Shown here: in pieces, positions 35,146-43,739 of the stretch
Layout of the letters: each line of letters opens with the position of its first letter
How positions within the stretch are numbered: position 1 is the stretch's first letter
DNA from: Methylobacterium sp. C25
Lineage (GTDB): Bacteria; Pseudomonadota; Alphaproteobacteria; Rhizobiales; Beijerinckiaceae
NCBI RefSeq assembly: GCF_021352225.1
Contig: NZ_JAAUVI010000008.1
Coordinates: 56,572-120,571 of the forward strand
Direction of reading: 5' to 3'
Length of the DNA stretch: 64,000 nt
Translations under genes and position numbers: made by a program
Notes under the pieces: generated by a model
What the model was told of the DNA's origin: nothing
What the model saw: the letters and a program-made list of their open reading frames with translations, nothing else
Database searches by the model: none

Positions 35146-35184
35146 CGCGACGCCCAACCCGGGCTGCCGGTCGTAGAGTAAGGA

Positions 35185-35211
35185 CCTCGACGCCGTGATC
35201 CGGCGCCGAGG
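35185..35211. terminator. Hairpin between convergent genes
   Basis: CCTCGACGCCG (35185-35195) pairs with CGGCGCCGAGG (35201-35211), one mismatch, loop of five, between the convergent secreted-protein and thiamine-binding genes. It could terminate either transcript. Confidence 0.5.
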
Positions 35212-35220
35212 CCGCTTCGA

Positions 35221-35508
35221 TCACGATACCGCGGCGAGTTTGTCCGCCATGCTCTGGTCCTTGTCGCGTCGCGACCCGAAGACCATCGTGTAGAACAGGC
35301 GCTCGACGCCGAGCGCGTTGAGCTTGGCTTCGCATTCCTCGATCAGCTTGCAGATGTCGGAGAGCTCGCCTTCGATGTTGGTGCCGTTGGCATGCATCTC
35401 GGCGTTCAGCGGACTGGCATCGATGATCGCCTTGATCTCCCGCACATAGGGAGACACCGACGGCCCGACGCCCATCGGCACGATGCACAGATCAGCGATA
35501 ACGCGCAT
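35221..35508 (-). CDS. MTH1187 family thiamine-binding protein
   Basis: A 95-residue ferredoxin-like-fold protein of the MTH1187/YkoF-type thiamine-binding family. Characteristic features are VIADLCIVPMGVGPSVSPYV at the N-terminus, EMHANGTNIEGELSDICKLI in the middle and RLFYTMVFGSRRDK near the C-terminus. Members bind thiamine or hydroxymethylpyrimidine-like ligands in a tetramer; the physiological role is unsettled. It is upstream of nothing obviously thiamine-related here, and no TPP riboswitch was found. Confidence 0.88.
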   Translation of the reverse strand: MRVIADLCIVPMGVGPSVSPYVREIKAIIDASPLNAEMHANGTNIEGELSDICKLIEECEAKLNALGVERLFYTMVFGSRRDKDQSMADKLAAVS

Positions 35509-35593
35509 GCTCAGCCTCTCGGATGTGAGGCCGAGCGCGGCACCGTTCGCGACGATCCGCGTCGGCCAACGATATGATGGATGGATCGAAAAC

Positions 35594-35668
35594 TGGAGCG
35601 GGCGAAGGGATTCGAACCCTCGACCCCAACCTTGGCAAGGTTGTGCTCTACCCCTGAGCTACACCCGC
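35594..35668 (-). tRNA. tRNA-Gly(GCC)
   Basis: A 75-nt tRNA including an encoded CCA. The minus strand reads GCGGGTG (acceptor), GCTCAGGGGTAGAGC (D arm), the anticodon stem-loop around TTGCCAA (anticodon GCC), GGGTTCGAATCCC (T arm) and CGCCCGC. The acceptor stem has one G-U-type pair at its end and the rest is regular. Confidence 0.95.
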
Positions 35669-35826
35669 TCGCAGCGGCTCCGCGGCAGCGCCGCCGGACC
35701 CGAACGGCGCTCTCTAAACACCATTCCGCCGGACGTTGCAAGCCTCGCTTTGACGGCTTCGGATCATTCTTTCGCAGAGGCAGGACAACGGCCCGGAACG
35801 GCAAGATCCTGCCACTCGCACCTGAC

Positions 35827-36177
35827 TTATTTCCCCATCGCGAGGAAGCGCGTGATCAGCCAAAGCGGCACCACCACGATCGCGCCGGCCAAGATCCAGC
35901 GACCGAAATCGTGGAAGGTATCGAGTCCGAGTTCGATCATCGCACGGCCAGTATCGTAGAGCCGCCAGAACAGCTGGCCCGGGGTGAGGCCGAGCATGGC
36001 CATCGCCGCACCGACGAGCACGGAGAGGAACAGCAGCTTCACGAACACCGCCATCGGCGATCCGCCGAGGAAGCGGCGCAGCCCCGAGCGTCGCTCCCCA
36101 TAGGCGCGCGGATCGCCGACCTCGGGCAGGTCCCGATAAGGAGTGGCGCGACTGCGTCGATCCTGGTCGCCGATCAT
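35827..36177 (-). CDS. DUF6460-type small membrane protein
   Basis: A 116-residue protein with a polar N-terminal third (GDQDRRSRATPYRDLPEVGD) and two hydrophobic segments, VFVKLLFLSVLVGAAMAMLG (about 44-63) and ILAGAIVVVPLWLITRFLAM (about 95-114), separated by LTPGQLFWRLYDTGRAMIEL. This layout matches the DUF6460 family of Hyphomicrobiales inner-membrane proteins. Function unknown. ATG 36177 is the best start; a longer frame upstream overlaps the divergent promoter. Confidence 0.8.
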   Translation of the reverse strand: MIGDQDRRSRATPYRDLPEVGDPRAYGERRSGLRRFLGGSPMAVFVKLLFLSVLVGAAMAMLGLTPGQLFWRLYDTGRAMIELGLDTFHDFGRWILAGAIVVVPLWLITRFLAMGK

Positions 36178-36431
36178 GCCTCGTTTCCCGTCTGGTGCCG
36201 TCTGCCGGCGGCGCGTGTTCGCTCTGAACAGGTGATGCGTCGGCGCAGATTTCACAACGACGATGAGCCGGGGCAAGCGTGGCCGGCACGACACAGCCGT
36301 GCGAAACCGCCCCAGCCTGAGTGCGTTACGCCCTTTCGTGAGAGCCTGCGAGATGCGACCCGGATCGGACGGGTCGTATCAATGGGATCGACCAGCGCGG
36401 TCTCAGCGCGATTCGCAACCGGGGAGCATTC

Positions 36432-37394
36432 ATGCTCGATCATGCCTTGTTCGACCCGGCGACGATCGACCCCGAGACGAAGCGCCTCAACGAGGAGATC
36501 CGCAAGGATCAGGCGAGCCAGCCCGATCCGTGGTCGATGCCCATCGCCGAGGCGAGGGCGTTGCGGGCCAAGGGCTCGATCGCCTTTCCGCGGCTCACGC
36601 GCAGCGCCCGTGCGGAGACGATCACCATCGACGGCCCCGGCGGCCCCGTCGCGCTGCGGGTCATCCGGCCGCAGGGAAAGTCGGCGGACAAGCCGAGGGG
36701 CGCCTACCTGCACATCCATGGCGGCGGCTGGGTGTTCGGGGGGGCCGACGACCAGGACCCGTGGCTCGTGCGCATTGCCGATACCTGCGGATTCGTCTGC
36801 CTCTCGGTGGGGTACCGGCTCGCGCCCGAGCATCCCTATCCCGCCGCGCTCGAGGATTGCGAGGCGGCGGCGCTCTGGCTCGCCGGGCCGGGCAAGGCGA
36901 GCCTCAACGTCTCCTCGCTGACCATCGGCGGCGAGTCGGTCGGGGCGCACCTTGCCGTTTCGACGCTGCTGCGCCTGCGCGACCATCACGAGCAGCCCCG
37001 CGCGTTTCGGGGCGCCAACCTCAATTGCGGTTTCTTCGACCTCGGCCTGACGCCGAGCGTGCGCGCCTGGGGCGAGGAGCGCCTGGTCAACAACACGCGC
37101 GACCTCGAGACCTTCGCCGACGGCTTCTGCGCGGGAAAGGTCGACCGCCGCCAACCGGAGATCTCGCCGCTCTACGCGGATCTCAAGGGTTTGCCGCCGG
37201 CCCTGTTCTCGGTGGGCACGGCCGACGCGCTCCTCGACGACACGCTCTACATGTCGGCCCGCTGGGCGGCGGCCGGCAATGGCGGCCACACCGCGATCTA
37301 TCCCGGTGGCTGCCATGTGTTCATCCGCTATCCCGGCCCGCTCACCGAGCGTGCGCAGGAACTGAGCGAGCGGTTCCTCATGGCACTGGCCTAA
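36432..37394 (+). CDS. Alpha/beta hydrolase, hormone-sensitive lipase family
   Basis: A 320-residue esterase of the HSL group. The oxyanion-hole motif is HIHGGGWVFGGAD (about residues 94-106). The nucleophile Ser lies in IGGESVGAHLA, the acid Asp in GTADALLDD and the His in YPGGCHVFIRY. YRLAPEHPYPAALED is the usual family segment following the HGGG loop. It should hydrolyse short- to medium-chain acyl esters; the natural substrate is unknown. Monocistronic between the DUF6460 gene and an AT-rich gap. Confidence 0.92.
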   Translation: MLDHALFDPATIDPETKRLNEEIRKDQASQPDPWSMPIAEARALRAKGSIAFPRLTRSARAETITIDGPGGPVALRVIRPQGKSADKPRGAYLHIHGGGWVFGGADDQDPWLVRIADTCGFVCLSVGYRLAPEHPYPAALEDCEAAALWLAGPGKASLNVSSLTIGGESVGAHLAVSTLLRLRDHHEQPRAFRGANLNCGFFDLGLTPSVRAWGEERLVNNTRDLETFADGFCAGKVDRRQPEISPLYADLKGLPPALFSVGTADALLDDTLYMSARWAAAGNGGHTAIYPGGCHVFIRYPGPLTERAQELSERFLMALA

Positions 37395-37933
37395 AGCTCT
37401 CGCCGGGCGCCTCTCGCTTCAAACACCTCGTCCTGGCAATGCCACGAATCCTGCTGCCTGCGTGAAAAGGACGCTGCCAACAGTGCCAGCCCGACGCCGG
37501 CAGGCGGACGGCGCGACCCATAGTTCGAGCCTCTAATCATTGGGGCTTGTCCAAGCCCATTACTATCTGACGTTGATCATCCGGCATGAAATCAACGCGC
37601 CCCGACCATTGAAAACAGGGGTACACCAGTCTTCGACACCCTCGCAATCAACCGGAAATGGATTGATTATTTGGATTTATCTTAAGGAAGCCCTCCTGGC
37701 GAAATTTGTTATTCTGTTAAGATTGCAAAATATCTCGTTTCGATAATCGTCGTAAAAAACTACAAATCCAGATCAACTGAAGCTGATATTAAACTCCGTG
37801 CGTATGATGATCGGTCATACACGTAACGCGCGAGCCGATGCACCGCGTCTCAAATGAATTTTTAATACCGATCAAATAAACGGGTGAGCAAATAAAGCCT
37901 CGATGGGGCAACGCGCTCGAGCTGGTCGGAACG
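37395..37933. other. 539-bp AT-rich gap before the MHYT-GGDEF-EAL gene
   Basis: From about 37540 to 37900 the sequence is much more AT-rich than the window average, with A/T tracts such as TAAAAAACTAC. It contains only short open frames without ribosome sites. No tRNA, repeat or recognisable gene remnant is visible. It probably holds the promoter of the downstream gene and may be a degraded acquired segment. Confidence 0.4.
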
Positions 37934-40315
37934 ATGCTTAAGGTTCTGGGGTGTTTCGCCACCGCCCATGATCTGCGGTTGGTCGGTTTGGCCGCGGTCA
38001 TATGTGCCCTGGCGGCTTTCACGTCGGTTCAACTTCTGCTTGACGCCAGGCGCGCCGGATCGGCACACCGGGTCGCCTGGCTGGCGGTCGCGGCGATCGC
38101 GGGCGGCTCGGGGATCTGGGCGACGCATTTCATCGCCATGCTGGCATTCAGCACAGGCCTGCCGAGCGGCTACGCTCTCGGCCTGACAGGCGTGTCGCTC
38201 GCTTGTGCGATCATTCTGGTCGGCATCGGCTTCGCCATGGCGGCTTACGGCGGGCGCATCGCCGCCTCGGTCGGCGGCGCCGTCGTCGGCGGTGGCATCG
38301 CGGCGATGCATTATACCGGCATGGCGGCGTGGGAAGTTCCGGGCCACGTCACCTGGGACATGGAGCTCGTCGCCGCCTCCATCGCCATTGGCGGGATCTT
38401 CGGCGCAGGCGCTCTCTGGGTAGCACGCGAGGCTCGTACCTTCCCGCGTCAGCTTCTCGCCGTCTTGCTTCTGATCGTCGCCATCTGCGGACACCACTTC
38501 ACCGCCATGGGCGCGGTGACGGTCAGCCCGGACCTGACCGTCGCGATCTCGGCGAGCGCGCTACCCGCGAGTTGGCTCGCGGTGGCGGTCGCGCTGGCCG
38601 GGTTCGCCATCCTGCTGCTGGCGATTGCCGCCCTCGGACTGGACTTGCGCGATCGCCGGCGTGCCGCGCTGGAAGGGGACCGACTCCGCAGCCTCGCCAA
38701 CGCCGCGGTCGAGGGCCTCGTGGTCTGTGCCGGCGACACGATCGTCAGCGGCAACGAAAGCTTCGCACAACTCGCCGGCGTGGCCGACGACGTCCTGCCC
38801 GGCGCGCTGCTGTCGCGGTTCCTGGCGAGCGGCGCGGCGCAGTTCGCCCTTAACGCCGCAGCGGACCACTCCATCGAGACGAGCCTGCGCCGGGAGGATG
38901 GCGAAGAGATCCCCGTCGAGCTGATCGTGCGCCCGGTCCAATATGCCAGCAGCGCTCACTACGCGGTGGCCGTCCGCGATCTGAGCGCGCGACGCCGCGC
39001 CGAGCAGCAGATTCAGTTTCTCGCCCACCACGACGCGCTGACCGGGCTCGCCAACCGGGCGAGCTTCGGTAAGCGGCTCGAACAGGAGATCAGGACGGCT
39101 ACGGCGGAGGATCGCAAGCTCGCCGCGCTCTGCCTCGACCTCGACCGCTTCAAGGAGGTCAACGACCTGTTCGGGCACTCGGCCGGCGATGCCATGCTCG
39201 TCGAGGTCGCCCGCGTGGTGACGGGCGTACTCGACGACACTCACATGATGGCCCGCCTCGGCGGCGACGAGTTCGCGGTTCTCGCGCGCTGCGACAGCGC
39301 ATCCGCCGTCGCCAGGCTGGCTGAGCGCATCTTCGAAGCGATACGCGCCAGAAATGCCGACGCGACCGGTCCTCTGATCGCGTCGAGCATCGGCATCGCC
39401 ATCTTCCCGGACGACTCGCCCGATCCGCATCTCCTGATGAGCCACGCCGATACGGCGCTGTATCGCGCCAAGGGCGACGGTCGGGGGACCTACCGCTTCT
39501 ACGAGGCCAAGATGGGCGCGGAGGTGCGCGACCGGCGCGTGCTCGAACACGAGCTGCGCCATGCGGCGGCGCGCGGCGAATTCGAGTTGGTCTATCAACC
39601 GCAGAGCCAGGTCGAGACCGGCGAGGTCGTCGGCTTCGAGGCCCTGCTGCGTTGGCACCACCCCCAACGCGGCCATGTTTCCCCGTCCGTGTTCATTCCG
39701 ATTGCGGAAGAGTGCGGACTGATCCTGCAGATCGGCGAATGGGTCCTACGCGAGACCTGCCGCGAGGCGGCGTCTTGGCCGCGCCCCCTGACGATCGCAG
39801 TGAACGTCTCGGGAGTGCAGATCCACAGCCCGCATTTCGTCCCGCTGGTCCACGAGGTCCTGTTCGAGACGGGCATCGCCCCCAGCCGACTGGAGATCGA
39901 GATCACCGAGACGGCGCTGATCCGCGATCCCGCGCGTGCCCTGCTGACCCTGCGTCAGCTCAAGGCGCTCGGCATCCGCATCGCCATGGACGATTTCGGC
40001 ACGGGATACTCGTCGCTGTCGAACCTGCGCTCGTTCCCCTTCGACAAGATCAAGATCGACGGCTCGTTCGTGCGCTCCGTGCACAGCAACGAGCAGACCG
40101 CGGCAATCGTCCGGTCGGTGCTGGGTCTCGGTCGGGGACTCGGCCTGCCCGTCCTCGCGGAGGGCGTCGAGACCGAGGAGGAGCTGCGCTTCCTGCAGCG
40201 CGAATCCTGCAACGAGGCGCAGGGCTACCTGATGGGCCGACCCGGTCCGATCGGGCAGTTCTCGCGGTTCACCGGATTGCCGGCAGAGCCCGACGCCACC
40301 AAGGCGGTGGCCTGA
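37934..40315 (+). CDS. MHYT-PAS-GGDEF-EAL cyclic-di-GMP signalling protein
   Basis: A 793-residue membrane sensor. The N-terminal MHYT domain has about seven helices with repeats of the putative metal-binding motif: THFIAML, MHYTGMAA and HHFTAMG. A PAS-like segment (about 250-350) leads to a GGDEF domain (HHDALTGLANR, ARLGGDEFAVLA) and an EAL domain with GFEALLRWHHP, EITETAL, DDFGTGYSSL, KIDGSFV and LAEGVET. Both enzymatic halves keep their active-site motifs, so it could make or hydrolyse c-di-GMP; in such hybrids one activity often dominates. MHYT domains are proposed to sense O2, CO or NO through bound copper. Confidence 0.94.
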   Translation: MLKVLGCFATAHDLRLVGLAAVICALAAFTSVQLLLDARRAGSAHRVAWLAVAAIAGGSGIWATHFIAMLAFSTGLPSGYALGLTGVSLACAIILVGIGFAMAAYGGRIAASVGGAVVGGGIAAMHYTGMAAWEVPGHVTWDMELVAASIAIGGIFGAGALWVAREARTFPRQLLAVLLLIVAICGHHFTAMGAVTVSPDLTVAISASALPASWLAVAVALAGFAILLLAIAALGLDLRDRRRAALEGDRLRSLANAAVEGLVVCAGDTIVSGNESFAQLAGVADDVLPGALLSRFLASGAAQFALNAAADHSIETSLRREDGEEIPVELIVRPVQYASSAHYAVAVRDLSARRRAEQQIQFLAHHDALTGLANRASFGKRLEQEIRTATAEDRKLAALCLDLDRFKEVNDLFGHSAGDAMLVEVARVVTGVLDDTHMMARLGGDEFAVLARCDSASAVARLAERIFEAIRARNADATGPLIASSIGIAIFPDDSPDPHLLMSHADTALYRAKGDGRGTYRFYEAKMGAEVRDRRVLEHELRHAAARGEFELVYQPQSQVETGEVVGFEALLRWHHPQRGHVSPSVFIPIAEECGLILQIGEWVLRETCREAASWPRPLTIAVNVSGVQIHSPHFVPLVHEVLFETGIAPSRLEIEITETALIRDPARALLTLRQLKALGIRIAMDDFGTGYSSLSNLRSFPFDKIKIDGSFVRSVHSNEQTAAIVRSVLGLGRGLGLPVLAEGVETEEELRFLQRESCNEAQGYLMGRPGPIGQFSRFTGLPAEPDATKAVA

Positions 40316-40449
40316 GCCCGCGCTCGTTCGGCCTGCGGACGACATACTCGTCGCCGCAGGGGCTGCCGATCCGGCGCGCGGTCCTTAGATAGAGCGTCGG
40401 TCCATTCCGCTGGGAACGTGGCCACCTCCATCCAGTCCGTCACGGCCCC

Positions 40450-42990
40450 GTGCCTGCCTCGCCGCTCCCGCAACGCTTCACCGACTGGTTCGCTTCGCGG
40501 GGCTGGCAGCCGCGCGCGCACCAAATTGCGTTGTTGGATAACGCCCGAGCCGGCCGTTCTACGCTGCTGGTGGCTCCGACCGGCGCCGGCAAGACGCTCG
40601 CCGGGTTTCTGCCCTCGCTCGTCGCCTTGAGCGAGGCGCGGCGGAAGCCGACCGAGCACCGGCTGCACACGCTTTACGTCTCGCCGCTCAAGGCGCTCGC
40701 CGTCGACATTGCGCGCAACCTCGACGCACCGATCGCCGAGATGGGGCTGTCGATCCGCGTCGAGACCCGCACCGGCGACACGCCCTCGCACAAGCGCACC
40801 CGCCAGATCGCGCGGCCACCGGACATCCTGCTGACGACGCCGGAACAGCTCTCGCTGCTGCTCGCGCATCGCGAAGCGGCAGAGCTGCTGGGCGGCTTGC
40901 AGCACATCGTGCTGGACGAGTTGCATGCGCTCGTCACCTCGAAACGGGGAGACCTGCTCTCTCTGGCCCTGGCGCGGCTGCGCCGTCTGAGCCCGCAAGC
41001 CACGGCGATCGGGCTCTCGGCGACGGTGCGGGAACCGGACGAGTTGCGGCGGTATCTGGTGGGGCAGGGGATGGCCGCGCCCAGCCCTCTCCCGTCTGCG
41101 GGAGAGGGTAGAGGGTCGGCTGAGCCGCCCATGGCCGACCTCGTCGTGGTCGAGGGCGGCGCAAAAGCCGATCTGCACATGCTCGACATCGCGCGGACAT
41201 TGCCACTCGCCGGGCACACCGCCTGGCACTCGATGCCAGCGATTTACGATCTGATCCGCGAGCACCGCACGGTGCTGGTCTTCGTGAACACACGGCTGCA
41301 GGCCGAATACACTTTCCAGGAACTCTGGCGGCTCAACGACGACGTTCTGCCGATCGCGATCCATCACGGCTCGCTCGATGCCGCCCAACGCCGCCGGGTC
41401 GAGGCCGCGATGTCGGCCGGGCAATTGCGCGCCATCGTCTGCACCGCGACGCTCGATCTCGGCATCGACTGGGGCGATGTCGACCTCGTCATCAATATCG
41501 GCGCGCCGAAGGGCGCGAGCCGGATCATGCAGCGGATCGGCCGCGCCAATCACCGGATGGACGAGCCCTCGAAGGCCTATCTGGTGCCAGGCAACCGCTT
41601 CGAGATGCTCGAATGCCGGGCCGCCCTCGACGCCGTCGAAGAAGCCGCCCAGGACACGCCGGATGCCCGCATCGGGGCCCTCGACGTGCTCGCCCAGCAC
41701 GTCCTCGGCATGGCCTGTGCCGAGGCTTTCGACGCGAACGAGCTCTACGACGAGATCGTCTCGGCGGCGCCCTATCAGTACCTCACCTGGGAGATGTTCG
41801 AGGCGGTCGTCGATTATGTCGCCACGGGCGGCTACGCGCTGCGTGCCTACGAGCGTTTCGCCAAGATCCTGCGTGGTCCCGATGGGCTCTGGCGGGTGCG
41901 GGATGCACGCATTGCCCAGCAATACCGCATGAATGTCGGCACCATCGTCGAGGCGGCACGGGTCAAGGTGCGGCTGACCCGGCACCTGCGCGGCAAGCCC
42001 GGCACGGTCATGCCGAAATCGGGCCGCGTGCTCGGCGAGATCGAGGAAGAATTCGGCGAGACGCTGACGGTGGGTGACACCTTCCTGTTCGCCGGCGAGG
42101 TGCTGCGCTTCGAGGGCATGTTCGAGGACGACTGTCTCGTCACCCGCGCCAAGAACATCGAGGACCCGGCGATCCCTTCCTATGCCGGATCGAAGTTCCC
42201 GCTCTCGACGTTTCTCGCCGCGCGGGTGCGGGCGATCATAGCCGACCCGTTCGAATGGGACCGGCTGCCGCCGCAGCTCTCCAAGTATCTGCTGCAGCAG
42301 CGCAAACACTCGGTGCTGCCGGGCGAGCGCGATCTACTCGTCGAGACGTTTCCGCGGGGCAACCGCTTCTATCTGACCGCCTTTCCCTTCGAGGGGCGGC
42401 TGGCGCACCAGACGCTCGGCATGCTGCTCACCCGCCGCCTGGAGCGCGCTCGGCTGCAGCCGCACGGCTTCGCGGCGAACGATTACGGCATCGCCATCTG
42501 GATGGGCCGCGACGTCAGCGAGCGCATCGCCATCGATCCGGGCTTCGCGCAGGCGCTGTTCGACGAAGACATGCTCGGTGACGATCTCGAAGCCTGGCTC
42601 GACGAATCCGCGATGATGAAGCGGACCTTTCGCCAGTGCGCAGTGATCGCGGGGCTGATCGAGCGGCGCTACCCGGGCCAGAAGAAGACCGGCCGGCAGG
42701 TCACGATCTCGACAGACCTGATCTACGACGTGCTGCGCAAGCACCAGCCCGACCACCTGCTCCTGCAGGCCGCGCGGCAGGATGCGGCAACCGGACTCCT
42801 CGACGTGGCACGCCTCGGCATGATGCTAAGACGCATCAAGGGGCGAATCACCCACAAAGCACTGGACCGGGTCTCGCCTCTCTCCGTGTCGGTCATGCTC
42901 GAGATCGGGCGTGAGCGCGTCTACGGGGAGGGGGCCGACGAGATTCTGGCCGAAGCCGAAGCAGAGCTTCTCGAAGAGGCCCTGGCGTGA
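40450..42990 (+). CDS. Ligase-associated DNA damage response DEXH-box helicase (Lhr-like)
   Basis: An 846-residue superfamily 2 helicase related to the Lhr core. Motif I is APTGAGKTLAGFLPSL, motif II is LDELHAL, motif III is GLSATV and motif VI is QRIGRANHR. The C-terminal half carries the Lhr winged-helix and beta-sheet bundle region. It belongs to the four-gene module helicase / PdeM nuclease / exonuclease / ATP-dependent DNA ligase involved in DNA repair. Here only helicase and pdeM are adjacent; ligase and exonuclease are not in the window. Translation appears to start at GTG 40450. A palindromic repeat is carried in frame near residue 212 (see repeat). Confidence 0.92.
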   Translation: MPASPLPQRFTDWFASRGWQPRAHQIALLDNARAGRSTLLVAPTGAGKTLAGFLPSLVALSEARRKPTEHRLHTLYVSPLKALAVDIARNLDAPIAEMGLSIRVETRTGDTPSHKRTRQIARPPDILLTTPEQLSLLLAHREAAELLGGLQHIVLDELHALVTSKRGDLLSLALARLRRLSPQATAIGLSATVREPDELRRYLVGQGMAAPSPLPSAGEGRGSAEPPMADLVVVEGGAKADLHMLDIARTLPLAGHTAWHSMPAIYDLIREHRTVLVFVNTRLQAEYTFQELWRLNDDVLPIAIHHGSLDAAQRRRVEAAMSAGQLRAIVCTATLDLGIDWGDVDLVINIGAPKGASRIMQRIGRANHRMDEPSKAYLVPGNRFEMLECRAALDAVEEAAQDTPDARIGALDVLAQHVLGMACAEAFDANELYDEIVSAAPYQYLTWEMFEAVVDYVATGGYALRAYERFAKILRGPDGLWRVRDARIAQQYRMNVGTIVEAARVKVRLTRHLRGKPGTVMPKSGRVLGEIEEEFGETLTVGDTFLFAGEVLRFEGMFEDDCLVTRAKNIEDPAIPSYAGSKFPLSTFLAARVRAIIADPFEWDRLPPQLSKYLLQQRKHSVLPGERDLLVETFPRGNRFYLTAFPFEGRLAHQTLGMLLTRRLERARLQPHGFAANDYGIAIWMGRDVSERIAIDPGFAQALFDEDMLGDDLEAWLDESAMMKRTFRQCAVIAGLIERRYPGQKKTGRQVTISTDLIYDVLRKHQPDHLLLQAARQDAATGLLDVARLGMMLRRIKGRITHKALDRVSPLSVSVMLEIGRERVYGEGADEILAEAEAELLEEALA
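41085..41108. repeat. Palindromic element inside the helicase coding sequence
   Basis: CCCTCTCCC (41085-41093) and GGGAGAGGG (41100-41108) flank a 6-base centre, a perfect 9-bp stem. Together with nearby bases it encodes PSPLPSAGEGRG in frame. The same CCCTCTCC...GGAGAGGG palindrome occurs in the intergenic mosaic at about 52591-52614. Confidence 0.8.
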
Positions 42991-43739
42991 GCGATTCCTC
43001 CCATCGGTTCGATGAGGATGCGCTGTTGTCGCTCGGCCTGAGACTGGAAAAGACCGCAAGGGCGGCGGGGCTGATGCTCGCCGGCGAAACCCTGACCCTC
43101 GACCGCACCGGCGCGCTCTGGCTGGAGGCACATCGCACATTGGTGGTCTCGGATCTGCACCTCGAGAAGGGCTCGTCCTTCGCAGAACGCTCAGGCCAGT
43201 TTCTTCCGCCCTACGACACGCGCGAGACGTTGTCCTGCCTGCACGAGGTGATCCAACGGCTCGATCCGGCCTGCGTGGTCGCGCTCGGCGATTCCTTCCA
43301 CGATGCCCGTGGGCCGGAGCGGCTGGAACCGGGCGACCGCGCCATGGTCGCCGCCCTGCAAGCCGGCCGGGACTGGATCTGGATCGCTGGAAATCATGAT
43401 GCGACGGTGCGCGAGGGAATTGGCGGAAGCTATTGCGAACACATCGCAATCGGCGGACTGACCCTGAGGCACGAACCCTCCGCGGAGGCCGGGGAGGGGG
43501 AGATTGCCGGCCATCTCCACCCCTGCGGCAAGGTGACGATGCGGGGGCGCAGCGTGCGGCGGCGCTGCTTCGTCACGGACGAGCGGAGACTCGTGATGCC
43601 GGCCTTCGGCGCCTTCACCGGTGGCCTGAACGTACGTGCGGCAGCGTTCGACCCGCTGTTCCCGCAGGGCTTCACCGCCCACCTCCTGGGCGATGGCCGC
43701 GTCTTCGCCATCGGCCGCGCGATGCTCGGCAAGGATTAG
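42987..43739 (+). CDS. pdeM: Ligase-associated DNA damage response endonuclease PdeM
   Basis: A 250-residue calcineurin-like metallophosphoesterase. The dinuclear metal motifs are in order: VVSDLHLEKG, ALGDSFHD, IAGNHDA and AGHLHPCG. The GTG start overlaps the helicase stop by four bases, so translation is coupled. In the ligase-associated module it acts with the Lhr-like helicase in repair; the nuclease role is known from family annotation rather than from this sequence. Confidence 0.92.
   Translation: MSDSSHRFDEDALLSLGLRLEKTARAAGLMLAGETLTLDRTGALWLEAHRTLVVSDLHLEKGSSFAERSGQFLPPYDTRETLSCLHEVIQRLDPACVVALGDSFHDARGPERLEPGDRAMVAALQAGRDWIWIAGNHDATVREGIGGSYCEHIAIGGLTLRHEPSAEAGEGEIAGHLHPCGKVTMRGRSVRRRCFVTDERRLVMPAFGAFTGGLNVRAAAFDPLFPQGFTAHLLGDGRVFAIGRAMLGKD

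Noticed and set aside
35221..35508. Possible thiamine riboswitch near the thiamine-binding protein
   Set aside because: No THI-box motif (CUGAGA...) in the upstream region; the upstream sequence is a tRNA-Gly locus.
37540..37746. 68-codon open frame in the AT-rich gap
   Set aside because: No ribosome site, no signal or family features, and the region is AT-rich where short frames arise by chance.
40225..42309. 694-codon minus-strand open frame opposite the helicase
   Set aside because: Shadow of the helicase gene; no motif or plausible start.
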